Shown here in pieces: positions 13,301 to 25,300 of a DNA stretch of 64,000 nucleotides. The notes beneath the pieces are model-generated. The model was not told where the DNA came from, did not search any database, and worked only from the letters and a program-made list of their open reading frames with translations. Source of the DNA: Apostichopus parvimensis (taxonomy: Eukaryota > Echinodermata > Holothuroidea > Aspidochirotida > Stichopodidae); the NCBI GenBank assembly GCA_000934455.1, contig KN885464.1:21035-85034 (forward strand), given 5' to 3'. The translations under genes and the position numbers were made by a program. Numbering within the stretch: position 1 is the stretch's first letter; each line of letters starts with the position of its first letter.

Positions 13301-16300
13301 CGGCTTAGGAGAAAACGTTTTCACTCTGAACTGAAGGTCTCTTGTTAGATATTGATGATTCAGCCTTGCTGCAGACTACTTAGCTGCAGCTCCTGCAGCA
13401 TATCTGCTGACGTGGTGCCTTATGCTATGATAAGAACATACCACCTATTGTAAGAAACATTGTAATTACTGAAGCTAGCAATCGTAACTTTTAGCCAGGT
13501 AAACAAAAGAGGTGACGATAAAGGGAAGGAACATCTGTCTGATACGTAGACCCTCTCAAGAAACTTTGGTCTGCTCGTTTCCTTTGAATGGTCCATTCCA
13601 CGAGGCCATAAATTTGTCGTCATTTGACTGTGTTTCAATTACGAACATGATATGACATACCAGAGTAATTAGACAAATTTCCAAAAATATACAGACAGAC
13701 TACAGGAAAGATGTTTGCTGGAGGGGTGGGTGGGTGGGGGGGGAGGGAGGGGTGACATTGAGATGGCTTTATTTGAAGAGAGGTCCTACTGAGCTGATAA
13801 AACATGCTTCCATGCATCAAACTATAAAGGGCATTTGCTATTATATATATTGCAAAGTTTCAATTATCATTATAACAGTTGAATTAACACAATTAAGAAG
13901 ATTCCACATCAGACAGAAGAACTAAAAACATGTTACAAAGAGAAATGACGGAAGGGATCCCAAAAGTAACAGAAGTATCATCAGCAGTTTTTTTAAACCA
14001 AGGTGAACTGACAGATGAATTATATTTACATCGTTTTAACCCAATGTTGGCTGCATTCATTCTTTTCTCCTTTGTTTCTTTCTGTTCTTTTCGGCCAAAG
14101 GTTTTGTCTCAGATCCGAAATCGGTATCAGATAAAACCTCCTTAATATTACGAGTCCTAAAAATTGACTGGTCCAGTTAATGATTTCCACTGTGATGGCG
14201 TTTACGAGTGGAGCATCATCGAAAAAAAGTTCTCAAAAATGATATCACTAAAGTTTCTATATAACTGTATTTCAAGTGCTGGGTGCCCCCCACCCCCCCT
14301 GCTATGTCTCATTTCAATACAATACACAAGAGGCAGAGGGTACAATAACATCACTTCTCAAGGGAATGTAACTGTTATGTAAATTGAATGTAACTGTTAT
14401 GTAAATTGTGATGAAAACAGACCTGTATACCTTAAACCAAAGGTCAAAGCTAGAAGAAGGGACACATGCTGTGCAGCAAGCACAACCTTATGAAAAAGTA
14501 AGACAAATATCAAAATAAAGATGCCGAAAATTTAGGAGAAAAAAGAGGAAAAGGTAGGGGAAACCGTAGAGAGAGAAACAAAGGTATGACTGAAAAAGGC
14601 ATGTAGGAAGAATGTTCATGGTATTCATACTTGATAAACAAATGTGTGAAATTTCTATGTGGTCCTCAGTCGGTACACCAGAGATGCCACACACAAAAAA
14701 TAATATCCCACAAAAATTGTTGACTTTCATAATCACACATGTGATAATCACACGTTTAAAGAAATAACCTACATTCATTTTGAAACCACATGATACAAAA
14801 ACACAACCAAACTTAGGATTTTTTGCTTTGGGTGGGGGGGGGGTGGTGGGGGTGGATAGTAACAGACAAACACAAAGAGCTGACATAGAAATATTAAAGC
14901 CAAAGCGAAGGAAGCAATCTATGGCTGATACTATGACTTTTGACTGACACACCCTCAGCAATGCATTGGTTAACACAGGAATTCAGAGGTTCTGAGTCCC
15001 ACACTACAAATGATATGACAATTTTCTTGTACTGCTGATAAGATGCTTAACTTAAGTATTACTAACATAACTGCAATTTCTCAACTGGAGTACAATTTGT
15101 TCATGCTTGATGTTTCTCTACATGGTTTCTTTTCATATTGAATGAAATCCAGATTCCTGCTTAAGGCATAATTTACTAAATGGCTGAATAGCTCATCTTG
15201 TAGAGAGCACTGGAATTAGTGCTCCAAAGGTCATTGTTTCAACTTCCATTCTAGTTAATAATTTCTTGGATCTTTCAAAACCAAGGCTCATTTGTGTATA
15301 TTCCTGTGGGTATCTTGCATGCCTGATAAAATCACTTTTTTTTTGCATTCACAGGTCTTTCTTCCCCATTGTTACACCCTTCCAATTACCTCTATTACTA
15401 ATTCCCCCCATTGTTACACCCTTCCAATTACCTCTATTACTAATTCCCCTCATTGTTACACCCTTCCATTTCACCTCTATAACTAATTACCCCCCGTCCC
15501 CATTGTTACACCCTTCCATTTCACCTCTTTCACTAATCACCCCCATTGTCACACCCCTTATAGTTAATCCCCACAGCTCTATAATCCTCTCATCTCTCTT
15601 TCCTTTTATCTTACTTCTCCTTTGTTGTGTCTTATATTTGCTCTTTTCGTTGCTCATTTGTCAGATTTAAAACTCCGTCCATCTGTGTCGTGTAATGTGT
15701 TCTTAGTTTGTTTTCATTTCAGTTAGCCTATGAAGGAGATCCTGCTAGGCTCGAAACAGTATCAATACATCAAGCCCTCTAAGTTTTACATTATCTACCT
15801 ATGCATAAGCAGTTCACTAACAGTTTTTTTTTCACTCTCTGAAAACAGATTTTTGGATACTAGACCAATGATAGCTGGGTAAGATATAACAAAGAAATCC
15901 ATTGAAAATCCCCAAAGTGGTCTCATCCTAGATCCCTCAAATTCCTTACCCGTCACCCTCTCCCTGGAAGGCGAGACAGTTGTTCCATTACAGATATCAG
16001 CTACAATCCCTATTTGTCAGTCTTCAGGGAACTCCATGCACTATTTTTACCTTTTCACCTTTAAAAGGTCCCCCACACTATTTAAGTCACCTACCAGTAA
16101 CGTTTTGGCAAAAAAAAAGAAAGAATTCCATTTATTTAAAAACACGCTTCGTCATTATTTCCACACTTAAAGCAGGATGATACCGTTGGAATTATTATCT
16201 TCTGATTATATTAAACTGTTAAAAATCAGCAACAAAATTAGCAAAAAGCCAAAAAAAAATTAGGGAAAAAACCAAAATGAGTCATTAATGAGATTAAACT

Positions 16301-19300
16301 CACTGTAGATTCTTACTAAGTTTGAATGGAAACTGAATCAGCTTTACAGTGTAATAACAGCATAAAATAATTCCAACAGTATGCTTCCTATTTTAAGTGT
16401 AAAAAAATGTTCAAACATAAGTGTAATGAGAACACTTATGTTTTGAACATTTTTTTCCTTTTTGCACAGAAAAGTTACTGGTAGTTTTCTGACTTTCAAC
16501 ATCAAATTAGTAAATGGTGGGACTTCTCATCAAATTATGAAGAATAGATGTCAAATATTATTGAAAACATACCTAGAAATGTATTTGACTAAGTAGGACA
16601 TCTACATAGCATTGCACATGCCCTCCTCATCCTCCCCTGCCCCCCCCCCCCCCGCCCCAAATTTTTAGACTTTCTGCCAGTTTTATAGCACATGAAAGAA
16701 GGTATATACAGTGACAATATTACAACTTGTACTACAAAAATGAACTTAAAACGACATGACGTAAATCATGCACTATTTGCCCAAACAAAGGTTCTCTTAA
16801 ACCCCTCCCCAGGAAGGACAGCAGCCATCTTTTGTGTCCCCCCCCCACCCTCCCTCCCCAAAAGTTGATCTCTGGCATCGGGCCTGTGCAGTATCAATGG
16901 TAACATCTAATGCGACAAACAACACTTTGCATACTTCAATTTCGGGACAATCGCTCATAAAATGCTGCACACAATTTATGTTTGACTCTATCGCAATAAA
17001 ATGCAGCAAGCATAATTTAAAAAAAAACAAGGCCATGCAGCAGAGGTGGGTGGGACAGGAAAAATGCAGGACAAAAAAGCAACAACAGACAGCCACTCAA
17101 AGGAAGACAGCAACAAATTGTGCACGAGTACTAGGTAACTAATTTGGCGGAGATATACCATACCTTCGTTTTTCAGGGCCAAGAATCGTTTTGGAAGGGT
17201 TGCTCTACACCCAGATTGGTTGGGGACATCTATCAGGGGGATAAAATACACTGTGTATAATGAAGGACACACACTCATTGGAATTAAAAAAAAGTAAAAA
17301 AACAGATAATAAAGTTAGCTTGTTACTACAAGACGACCAGAATAGATTTTGAATCGTTATAGTACAAATGCAGTGATGCACACTGAAGTTCATCCTCATC
17401 TGACCTCTTATACATCTAAACTTGAAAAAGGACAGAAATTTTTAGGCCTGCGAAGGACTGAAACCATTGATGTCAGGAATAAAAATTCTTTTTTATACCA
17501 AATGAATTCTTTCACACCTTTTCTTTTGTTTTCTCTTTTTTTCTTTCTTTTTTTCTTATATTTAAATTCTTTATTTTTAATATCCAATTTTCTGTGTTGA
17601 TGTATTTATATCATAGAAATACCAACTGTACGATTATATCGGTTGCAACAGATCGTTCGCTAATGTTAGTAACAATTCAAAACAAGGACTGAAACTAGAA
17701 ACCAAAACAATTCGTTCCAAATGACAATAACAACAATTGTAAGAAGTTGTCAAAACTACTCATTAACATCTCTGTTACCTTTACTTTCCCCCATTACACT
17801 AAACTGCTGCAATCTCAGACTTTTAGAAAAATCCTTGTTCTCATAGGGTGAATGACTGAACATTTCATCTGGGCCTTTCCATTCCTTGTTTGTTAAAGAG
17901 CTCAAGTTTTATGTTCATTAGTGCTTGGTTTGATTAGACTATCGTACTTGCTGACCTGTAGTTTGTGTTCAGTTTACTAATTCTAGAATCTCATTTGCGC
18001 CTCGGCGTAGTCAATAGCTGGGCTTATGCTCGTACTTTCTTTTAATCGTCTACATCAGGGGTGGGCAACCTTTTTGAATGAATGGGCCAGATATAAGGAG
18101 TGAAAAATTGACTGGGCCGCACCTAACCTGCTGTTGATTTCAAACTTTTGATTCCAAGGACTTTCAAGCAATAGGTCTGTGTACTTAATCTGTATTCACA
18201 AAAACATAATGTCAATACAGTACAGTTGATAATTAATGGGGATAAAAGGCCTACCTGACAGCATCATTAGTGCCGATAAATTCTAAGCAGCTATCTTGTG
18301 TTTTGTGATGGTGTAAAATAGATTGATTTTTTTTTCCATTTTCTTGAGACATCTCACGGGCCGCAAATAAATCACTGGCAGGCCGCATATGGCCCACGGG
18401 CCATAGGTTGCCCACCCCAGGTCTACATGGATCTAGAAATGTTAACTGTGGGTGTACTCACAGGTGACATTGACATAATTTATATTCTGTGGATTTCAAC
18501 AGAAGATTAAATCTTGTCTCTACTGACAACAAAATTAATGTCTGTAAAAGATGCAAGTTTCCAAAATGTTATGGGCGATGGATGCATTTTCACAAACTGT
18601 TGAAATTTTGCAGTAATTAATAATAAACTGACCAGATTTGCATCTGTTTCTCGATGTCAAAGACACTGGGTAAATTGAGCCCCAATATATCAAATACCTA
18701 CCAAACCTGGATTGTGACATTTCTTGTATATTAGGTGAACACTTCTATGTGTTATTTCGTGACCGCCAATACGATATCCTATGCGGTAAATTTTAGACTT
18801 GCCTACTAGCACCTGTAGGAGTGTGATCTCCACATGTGGCATATGGTGTGGCATGTGTGGCAAGCCAAGGGTCGTCATTCTGTTCAAATATTGATGCTGA
18901 TTATAGGGTTTTATACTTTTGCACTACGACTATAGTCAATCCAAGAGATTGCAGGGTTAGTCCACACAGCTAGGTCTATATATATATATAGGTCTATCTG
19001 ATCAATCCTGGTGACTACAGGGATCACTCCCAAACAATGCTAGGATCAGTTGGATCGCCAGCAGGCATCCATCCAGCTAGGCTATCATGAACCGTACTTC
19101 CCAAACTGAAGTAACCATTTCTCCTGGTGATTAAGATTTGCCTGCATCAAGTTTACGATATTTTCTCGTGATTATAGAGTAAGGCCTGGCTAAGGCCCGG
19201 AGATTTGGGGGGGGGGATGGACCCATGTGTACAAAACTTCATAGGTTACAGAACACAGATATTGCATACTTCCTTAAACTATTGGTGTCCTGCCCCCATC

Positions 19301-22300
19301 CCCCCCCTCCCCCCCGAGCAGCTCAGAATTATTAGCTACAGACCTGTATAACATTCACAAACTTCACATATTATCAGTCCCCTTAGTGTCTACATGGTCA
19401 CCAACTCAAGTCTATTATCAGTCCAATTGATTTTTCAGAGTTACACAATATTTAGGTTACGATCAGTGCTAACTCTAGGGATAATTGATCAGCTGTAAGG
19501 AATACTAGATTTAACCAACATTGAGGCTATGCTCGACAATAATGTTTGCAATGTTATACCAGTTTTAAAGTTGCTATCACATCTTCTCATAACAATGGTT
19601 AACCAAAATGGAGGATATAATCAGCTCTCATGATTACAGGGTCTGCCCAAAGTCGAGTCTATCATAACCTCTAACGATAACAGAATTTGCTGAGGCAACA
19701 GACAACCCACATTATTACAGGGTCCACCATTTTAAACACCATCAGCTCAACAATTTGGTGGTTGAATATTTTAAATTTAATTTGTAATACTCTGAATTAG
19801 TTTTTCAGTGTGTTAGAAAGCTTTTAGAAAATAGGATACATCGTCTCTTACTTAGTAAATACTGCACTTTAGAATGAGGTGGTTTCCTAGCAACACACTG
19901 GTTTTTTGTTGTTTTCCTTTCCTGATTCTGAAATCAGCTTGACAGTTACATGACTTTCTGATAAGAGATCATAAGTGTAGTACACAGATAAATCTCAAGA
20001 ACTTTGTACCTACCCCTCTTGATCATCAGACCATAAGGCCCCTTGAAAATGATAGTACAGTCGGAGATAACAATAACAGCTCCACTCCTCTTCAGACTCT
20101 AACAAATCTACCACCAAATTTATCAAAACTAAAAAAAATTTAAAAAAAATTTCCATCTCTAATTCACATTTTAAGCTATAAAAAGGTAACATTTTGAAGC
20201 ATCACCCAGCATGATATCATTCAGTCTAGAAATATTTCTGATCATAAGTTATCAAAGTTTGTGTCACGACTGGATCCAAGGTATAGGGAAACTCGATGGT
20301 TGTTGCTGTTACAAATATTTAGGAAGGTGTTTTCTTATCTCAACGGAAGTAATTAGAGGTATTCATCAAACAAACAGAGATAAACTTTGTTTGTGTAATG
20401 GCTAGAAAAAATTTGCTTTGCTGAAGCTCAATCCTCGTCTCTGTTAGACCGAGCAAATACCAGTCAGCTTCAAACCGCTAAAGCTTTTAACACTACGTGC
20501 CGATGATGAAGATGTTTGATATTGCAATAAAGTCTTAGCTGGGGGGAGGGGAGGGGGACGGGGGTTCTTTCCTTTTTCTCTCAAGCAGAGATTGAAACTG
20601 CTGTAACAGTGAAAAGCAGGACAGAGGTGTGATTAATTGAAGCAACTGCAGTTATTCAAATTGGGTGTAAAGCTTTAACAGTAATCTGACATGTTTTGTC
20701 ACCTCAATGAAAGGTTTGGTTAAGTTCCAACTGAATGTTAACGTGTCTTCTGTGGTCAAAAGATATATCATAACAAGCAGCAGAGGATCTCGTTAAACGA
20801 GGCCCGATAGTATTTACAAATTATAACCTTCCAAAACCAATCACTTTCCAAAATTTCTCAAAAATATCAGTTTGTGCGTGCGTGCCTAAGACAATCCTTA
20901 CCGTCTTGGTAATCGACGGCCTCACGTTTAATATTGATCGGCAAGCAGTCTTCAAATGACGGCATTCTGCCTGGCTTGAAGCACGTCAGAAATGGTTCCG
21001 AGCTCTGTCGATGAAACATCCTGGGTCCTGCATCTGATGGTAGGTTGGTGAAACAAGGCTCTGATGTTTGTCTTTGTATTCTCGGGGACAAGCTGAAATT
21101 CCAAGATAGTGATAATGTTATAAACGAACGTTCTTTACTGTCGTATATAAAAAAAAAAGAAGCTTTACAGAATGATCAAGAGAGCAAGTTTCACAATTCC
21201 AGAAAATAGCCCTAGATATATCTATATATATATTGCTGTTTTGTTCCATATCATTGTCATAAATATATTCAATAGTGTAATGGTTACAAGTAAGCATATA
21301 AGCTGCTGTCGTAATATCTTACAGCATAATTCTATGCTTGATTATTAATATCAACTAACCTAAAGGTTTGTTTCAGCATTATTTTACTTTGTAAGTAATA
21401 GTTTCAACTTAAACCACGATTCCACCCTTCTCCCCTACCCCACCCATCATTGTCCCCCTCAGCAATCTGTTTAAATCATTCCAACAGGGAGTAATTTTTG
21501 TTTTTTTGTTTTTTTTGTGTGACAGAGATCAAAATCTTTGTGGAAGCAATGTTGCATTCAGTACAGATAAAATATGGATCCCTAATGCATTCACCTTCAG
21601 GACAAAAGATTCAACATGCACTTTGATGGGTTTATACTAATGTTTGTCACTTTTTGGATAAATCCAGGGAAGGAGAGTATTCTATTGTTTTCTATTCTAT
21701 TGTTTTCTCCATTCTTTTGTATTCTATTGTTTTCTCATGATGAGAAAACAATTGAATTCTTGGGTCTCGTTTCCTGCGATCACTGTTGGTGGAAAAAAAA
21801 CCACAGAACCGTGGCTGGTTCTAAGTGTTTGTTTGTTGCAATTATGATCAACATTTTGAGAGACCCCTATGGTAGTGCAATATATTGTCCAAACTCAATA
21901 GCCCTACTTAAACAAGAAGATAACTACTGAAAGAAGCTGGTACCATTTTATCATATAATTAAAAAAAATAATATATATAGATAGACAAAAGCAGAAGGCA
22001 GTAAAAAATTGAAGTTTGTGGATGATTCTATTCAATAAACAGAGTTAAACGATAATTGTCTGCTATTTTAACTTGAAAGAAAATCGTCTTCCGGATCTTG
22101 TGAACTTGTTCTACTACGATCGCAACATGTTTTTCCGGAAACAATTAATACACAAGTGTATAAAAAATAAGTTACTTGATGTTGAAGTGTTCACTCGTGA
22201 CGGTCAGACTGTGTCTGGAGTGTAGGCGACATCTGATTGCGCAATGAACGTGAATATTCATGACCTTTTCACTTCTTCAAAATATGTGGTTTCTGGCTGA

Positions 22301-25300
22301 CACTGGCAGGCTTTGTTTGATTAACGCAATATACTACCCGTAGCCACAAGTTATGATGCAACAGCTAAACAGGGCACCCAATTATTATGTGAAAGAAATG
22401 CAAGTTACCTTTCAGATATATATATGCTAAAAATTTCAGCCTAACTTTGATAATAAGGTGAGGACTACATAACAAAAATAGGGAATGTTATTGCTTTTTC
22501 ACACAACTCATTAGCACAGTAAGGCATATAAATCTAAGGGTAAAACCAGAGGAAAAAAGAATAATTTCCATCCACGGAAAAGGACACATTTCCTTCGCGA
22601 TATTGACTTCACAAAATGAAGAACACTGCCGACCTACATGGATACTTGGGAGCTAAGATGTTGATCCATAATTGGTTGAATAGGCAAACTGGTCAAAAGT
22701 CATTGTGTAAAAGGAATAGTACGGTGATCACGAATGTAACATTGTACTGAAGAATAGTCCAGCTTATTTCAGGACTCACAGTTGGCTGCAGTATTTCTTA
22801 TTTTTTTTTGTAAAGAATTCAGGCAGTTATTTTTCCTATTCTCTGGATGGCGATATCAATATTACCCTAGAAGTTGGAAAAGCCTTGTGGGGAAATCTGC
22901 TATGTGTGTGTGTGTTGAAGTTGAATATACCCTTCCCAAGGGTATCTAGAGTGTATATACATATAAACACCTGTGACCATATATGCCACATACTAATAAG
23001 ACATAAACAGAATTTGATAATTTATTCATAAGAGTTTTCTTGATGATTGGTTCATACTCAAATGTAATGTTTTGTTATATTCAAGTATTGCTGATACTGT
23101 TGACAATTGCTTTGCAAACCACTTTTCTTCATTTTTAAACAATGCCAAAGTTACTTTCTTCTGGTCAAAGAGAATCATTTAAATTGTTAAACCTTTTACT
23201 GCTGAAGTATCCTGAGCTGGAAGGGCTGTCGACCTGACGACATCTTGTGAATGTTGAGGGCGGAGGTATGGGAGGTGAATTACTGCAACTGCTTCCCTCG
23301 CATGGTGACGGCATCTCCTGTTTGACAATGTTCAGGTTGACGTCAAGCTGTTGGAGGGGAGAGGCGGGTCCAGGAGGGGTTTGCCGATCTGAATAAACAG
23401 TGGGTGGGGCTTGCGGTGAACCTGCTGGGCTGATACCTATGCCTTCATGTGGCACTGTGGACATGGGAAAACAAAGAGACAAATTTAGTTTTGCCTTCTG
23501 TACATGTTTTCACAGTGAGAAGAAACAAGAAAACTTATGGTCAAAATATGTGAGAATGTTTATGGCTATGAGACTCAGGTCTGTGTGCAATCAGAATGAC
23601 CAGACATTCAGGTGTGCTTTAGTGTGATAATAATGAGCACATTCTCAGTCGTGGATCTGTGTGTGATCAGAATGAACAGAGACTCAGGTCTGTGTGTGAT
23701 CAGAATGAACAGACATTCAGGAGTGTCTGTGTGTGTGATCAGAATGAACAGAGACTCAGCAGTGGCGGAGCATCCATACAGTCGGGGGGGGGGCAGCTGC
23801 CCCCCCTGATGGACTCAAAATGGACTGCTGGCGCCCTTTTCAGCTGTTTACCACTTTTCACTTATTCGCAGTTATTGACTTTTTTTATTGCGCTCTCGTC
23901 TAACCTATTGACATTTGTCACATTTTGTTGGTGTAATTTTCGGACAAAATGCTCTGACACCTATTTATTCTTCGTTTATCTGCAAATTAGCAAGGCCCGA
24001 AAAGGGTCATTTTCGGCGATCTAGGGAGTATCTTTACTCAAAAAAAATTCTGTACACTCCACGCCAACCTGTGGTGGCGCTCCGCTTAGATAGTGTCGAA
24101 AGTGCCCCTACAGACCATTCTCGCCCCCCTGACCAATACCCCTTGCTCCGCCAATGAGACTCAGGTCTGTGTGTGATCAGAATGAACAGAGACTCAGTAG
24201 TGTTCTGTGTGTGATCAGAATGAACAGACACTTGGTGTGTGTGTGTGATCAGAATGAGCACAGGCCCATCAGTGTATGTATGTGAGTGTGTGTGCAGAAT
24301 GAGTACAAAGCTCAGTCGGAAGTGTGTGTAAATCAGAATGAACATAGACTCAAGAAGATTTGTATGTGACCAGAATCTCACTCAAGAGTAAATTGGATCA
24401 GAAAGCAGAAGAGAGACGTAGTAGTTCACATATAAAAGTACTCCAAGGATAAGCCTTCTGTACTCGGAAAACCAGGAAACTGAGCTAGGAGCAGTACCCT
24501 GGTAGTGTTGTTCAATACAATGCTGTACAAGCAACCAGATGGTCATACACCCCCGCTCCGACTCTTTAAGTGAGTAACACAAATGCTAGTGAATACCTTT
24601 TTTTTTCTTCCCAATCCAGTCAAACTATATCACACCATTATAAGAATACACATTCATTCCAAGAAAGAAAATATTTGGTTTTATCCAGAGCTATAGTACA
24701 AATAAAAAGTTAATATTTTGTGCAAGAACTATTTATCAATTATCACAGCAATCCACCCAAACCATAAGAGGGGAATTGGAAAGGTCAACTTGAGAAAAAG
24801 TCACAAACCATAAAACAAATTTCAAAAATATTCTGCACGAATTCTTACAGCCCATGCTACAGTATACAGTGGGTTCTTTAAACTTACTACCTACTGTACA
24901 CAGTAGTTTTTGTTTAAACTGGATCTATTCCATTTTAGTAGTAATATTTACACTCATGTATGCCAGCCACAGTGTACCCAAGCCAGACGTTGAGCTAGTC
25001 ATTTTTCACAATTACTGGTGGTAGTCCACATTTNNNNNNNNNNNNNNNNNNNNNNNNNNNNNNNNNNNNNNNNNNNNNNNNNNAGACTCAGCAGTGGCGG
25101 AGCATCCATACAGTCGGGGGGGGGGCAGCTGCCCCCCCTGATGGACTCAAAATGGACTGCTGGCGCCCTTTTCAGCTGTTTACCACTTTTCACTTATTCG
25201 CAGTTATTGACTTTTTTTATTGCGCTCTCGTCTAACCTATTGACATTTGTCACATTTTGTTGGTGTAATTTTCGGACAAAATGCTCTGACACCTATTTAT

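Larger units (their letters stand above)
12692..20901 (-). other. ETV intron 8 (8.2 kb)
   Basis: It contains a short (GT)n at 13190-13203, poly-C/poly-G tracts, a 22-bp doublet, a degraded tRNA-like SINE head followed by a 43-bp minisatellite, a strong hairpin, a possible small MITE and a clear hAT-type MITE, each listed separately. 12700-14360, 16460-18040 and 18430-20900 show no other feature I can support. ORFs there are short and composition-driven. Confidence 0.9.

Noticed and set aside
14488-14976. A 162-codon minus-strand frame
   Set aside because: Hydrophobic, Cys/Phe/Leu-rich translation of AT-rich intron with a poly-G tract; no recognisable domain or conserved pattern.
15363-15560. 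CRISPR-like array
   Set aside because: Regular units but no unique spacers, and the host is an animal; it is a minisatellite.
23198-23199. Upstream GT as the donor of exon 7
   Set aside because: Using it puts exon 8 into a frame that soon stops. The GT five bases further on restores [13 protein letters not shown].
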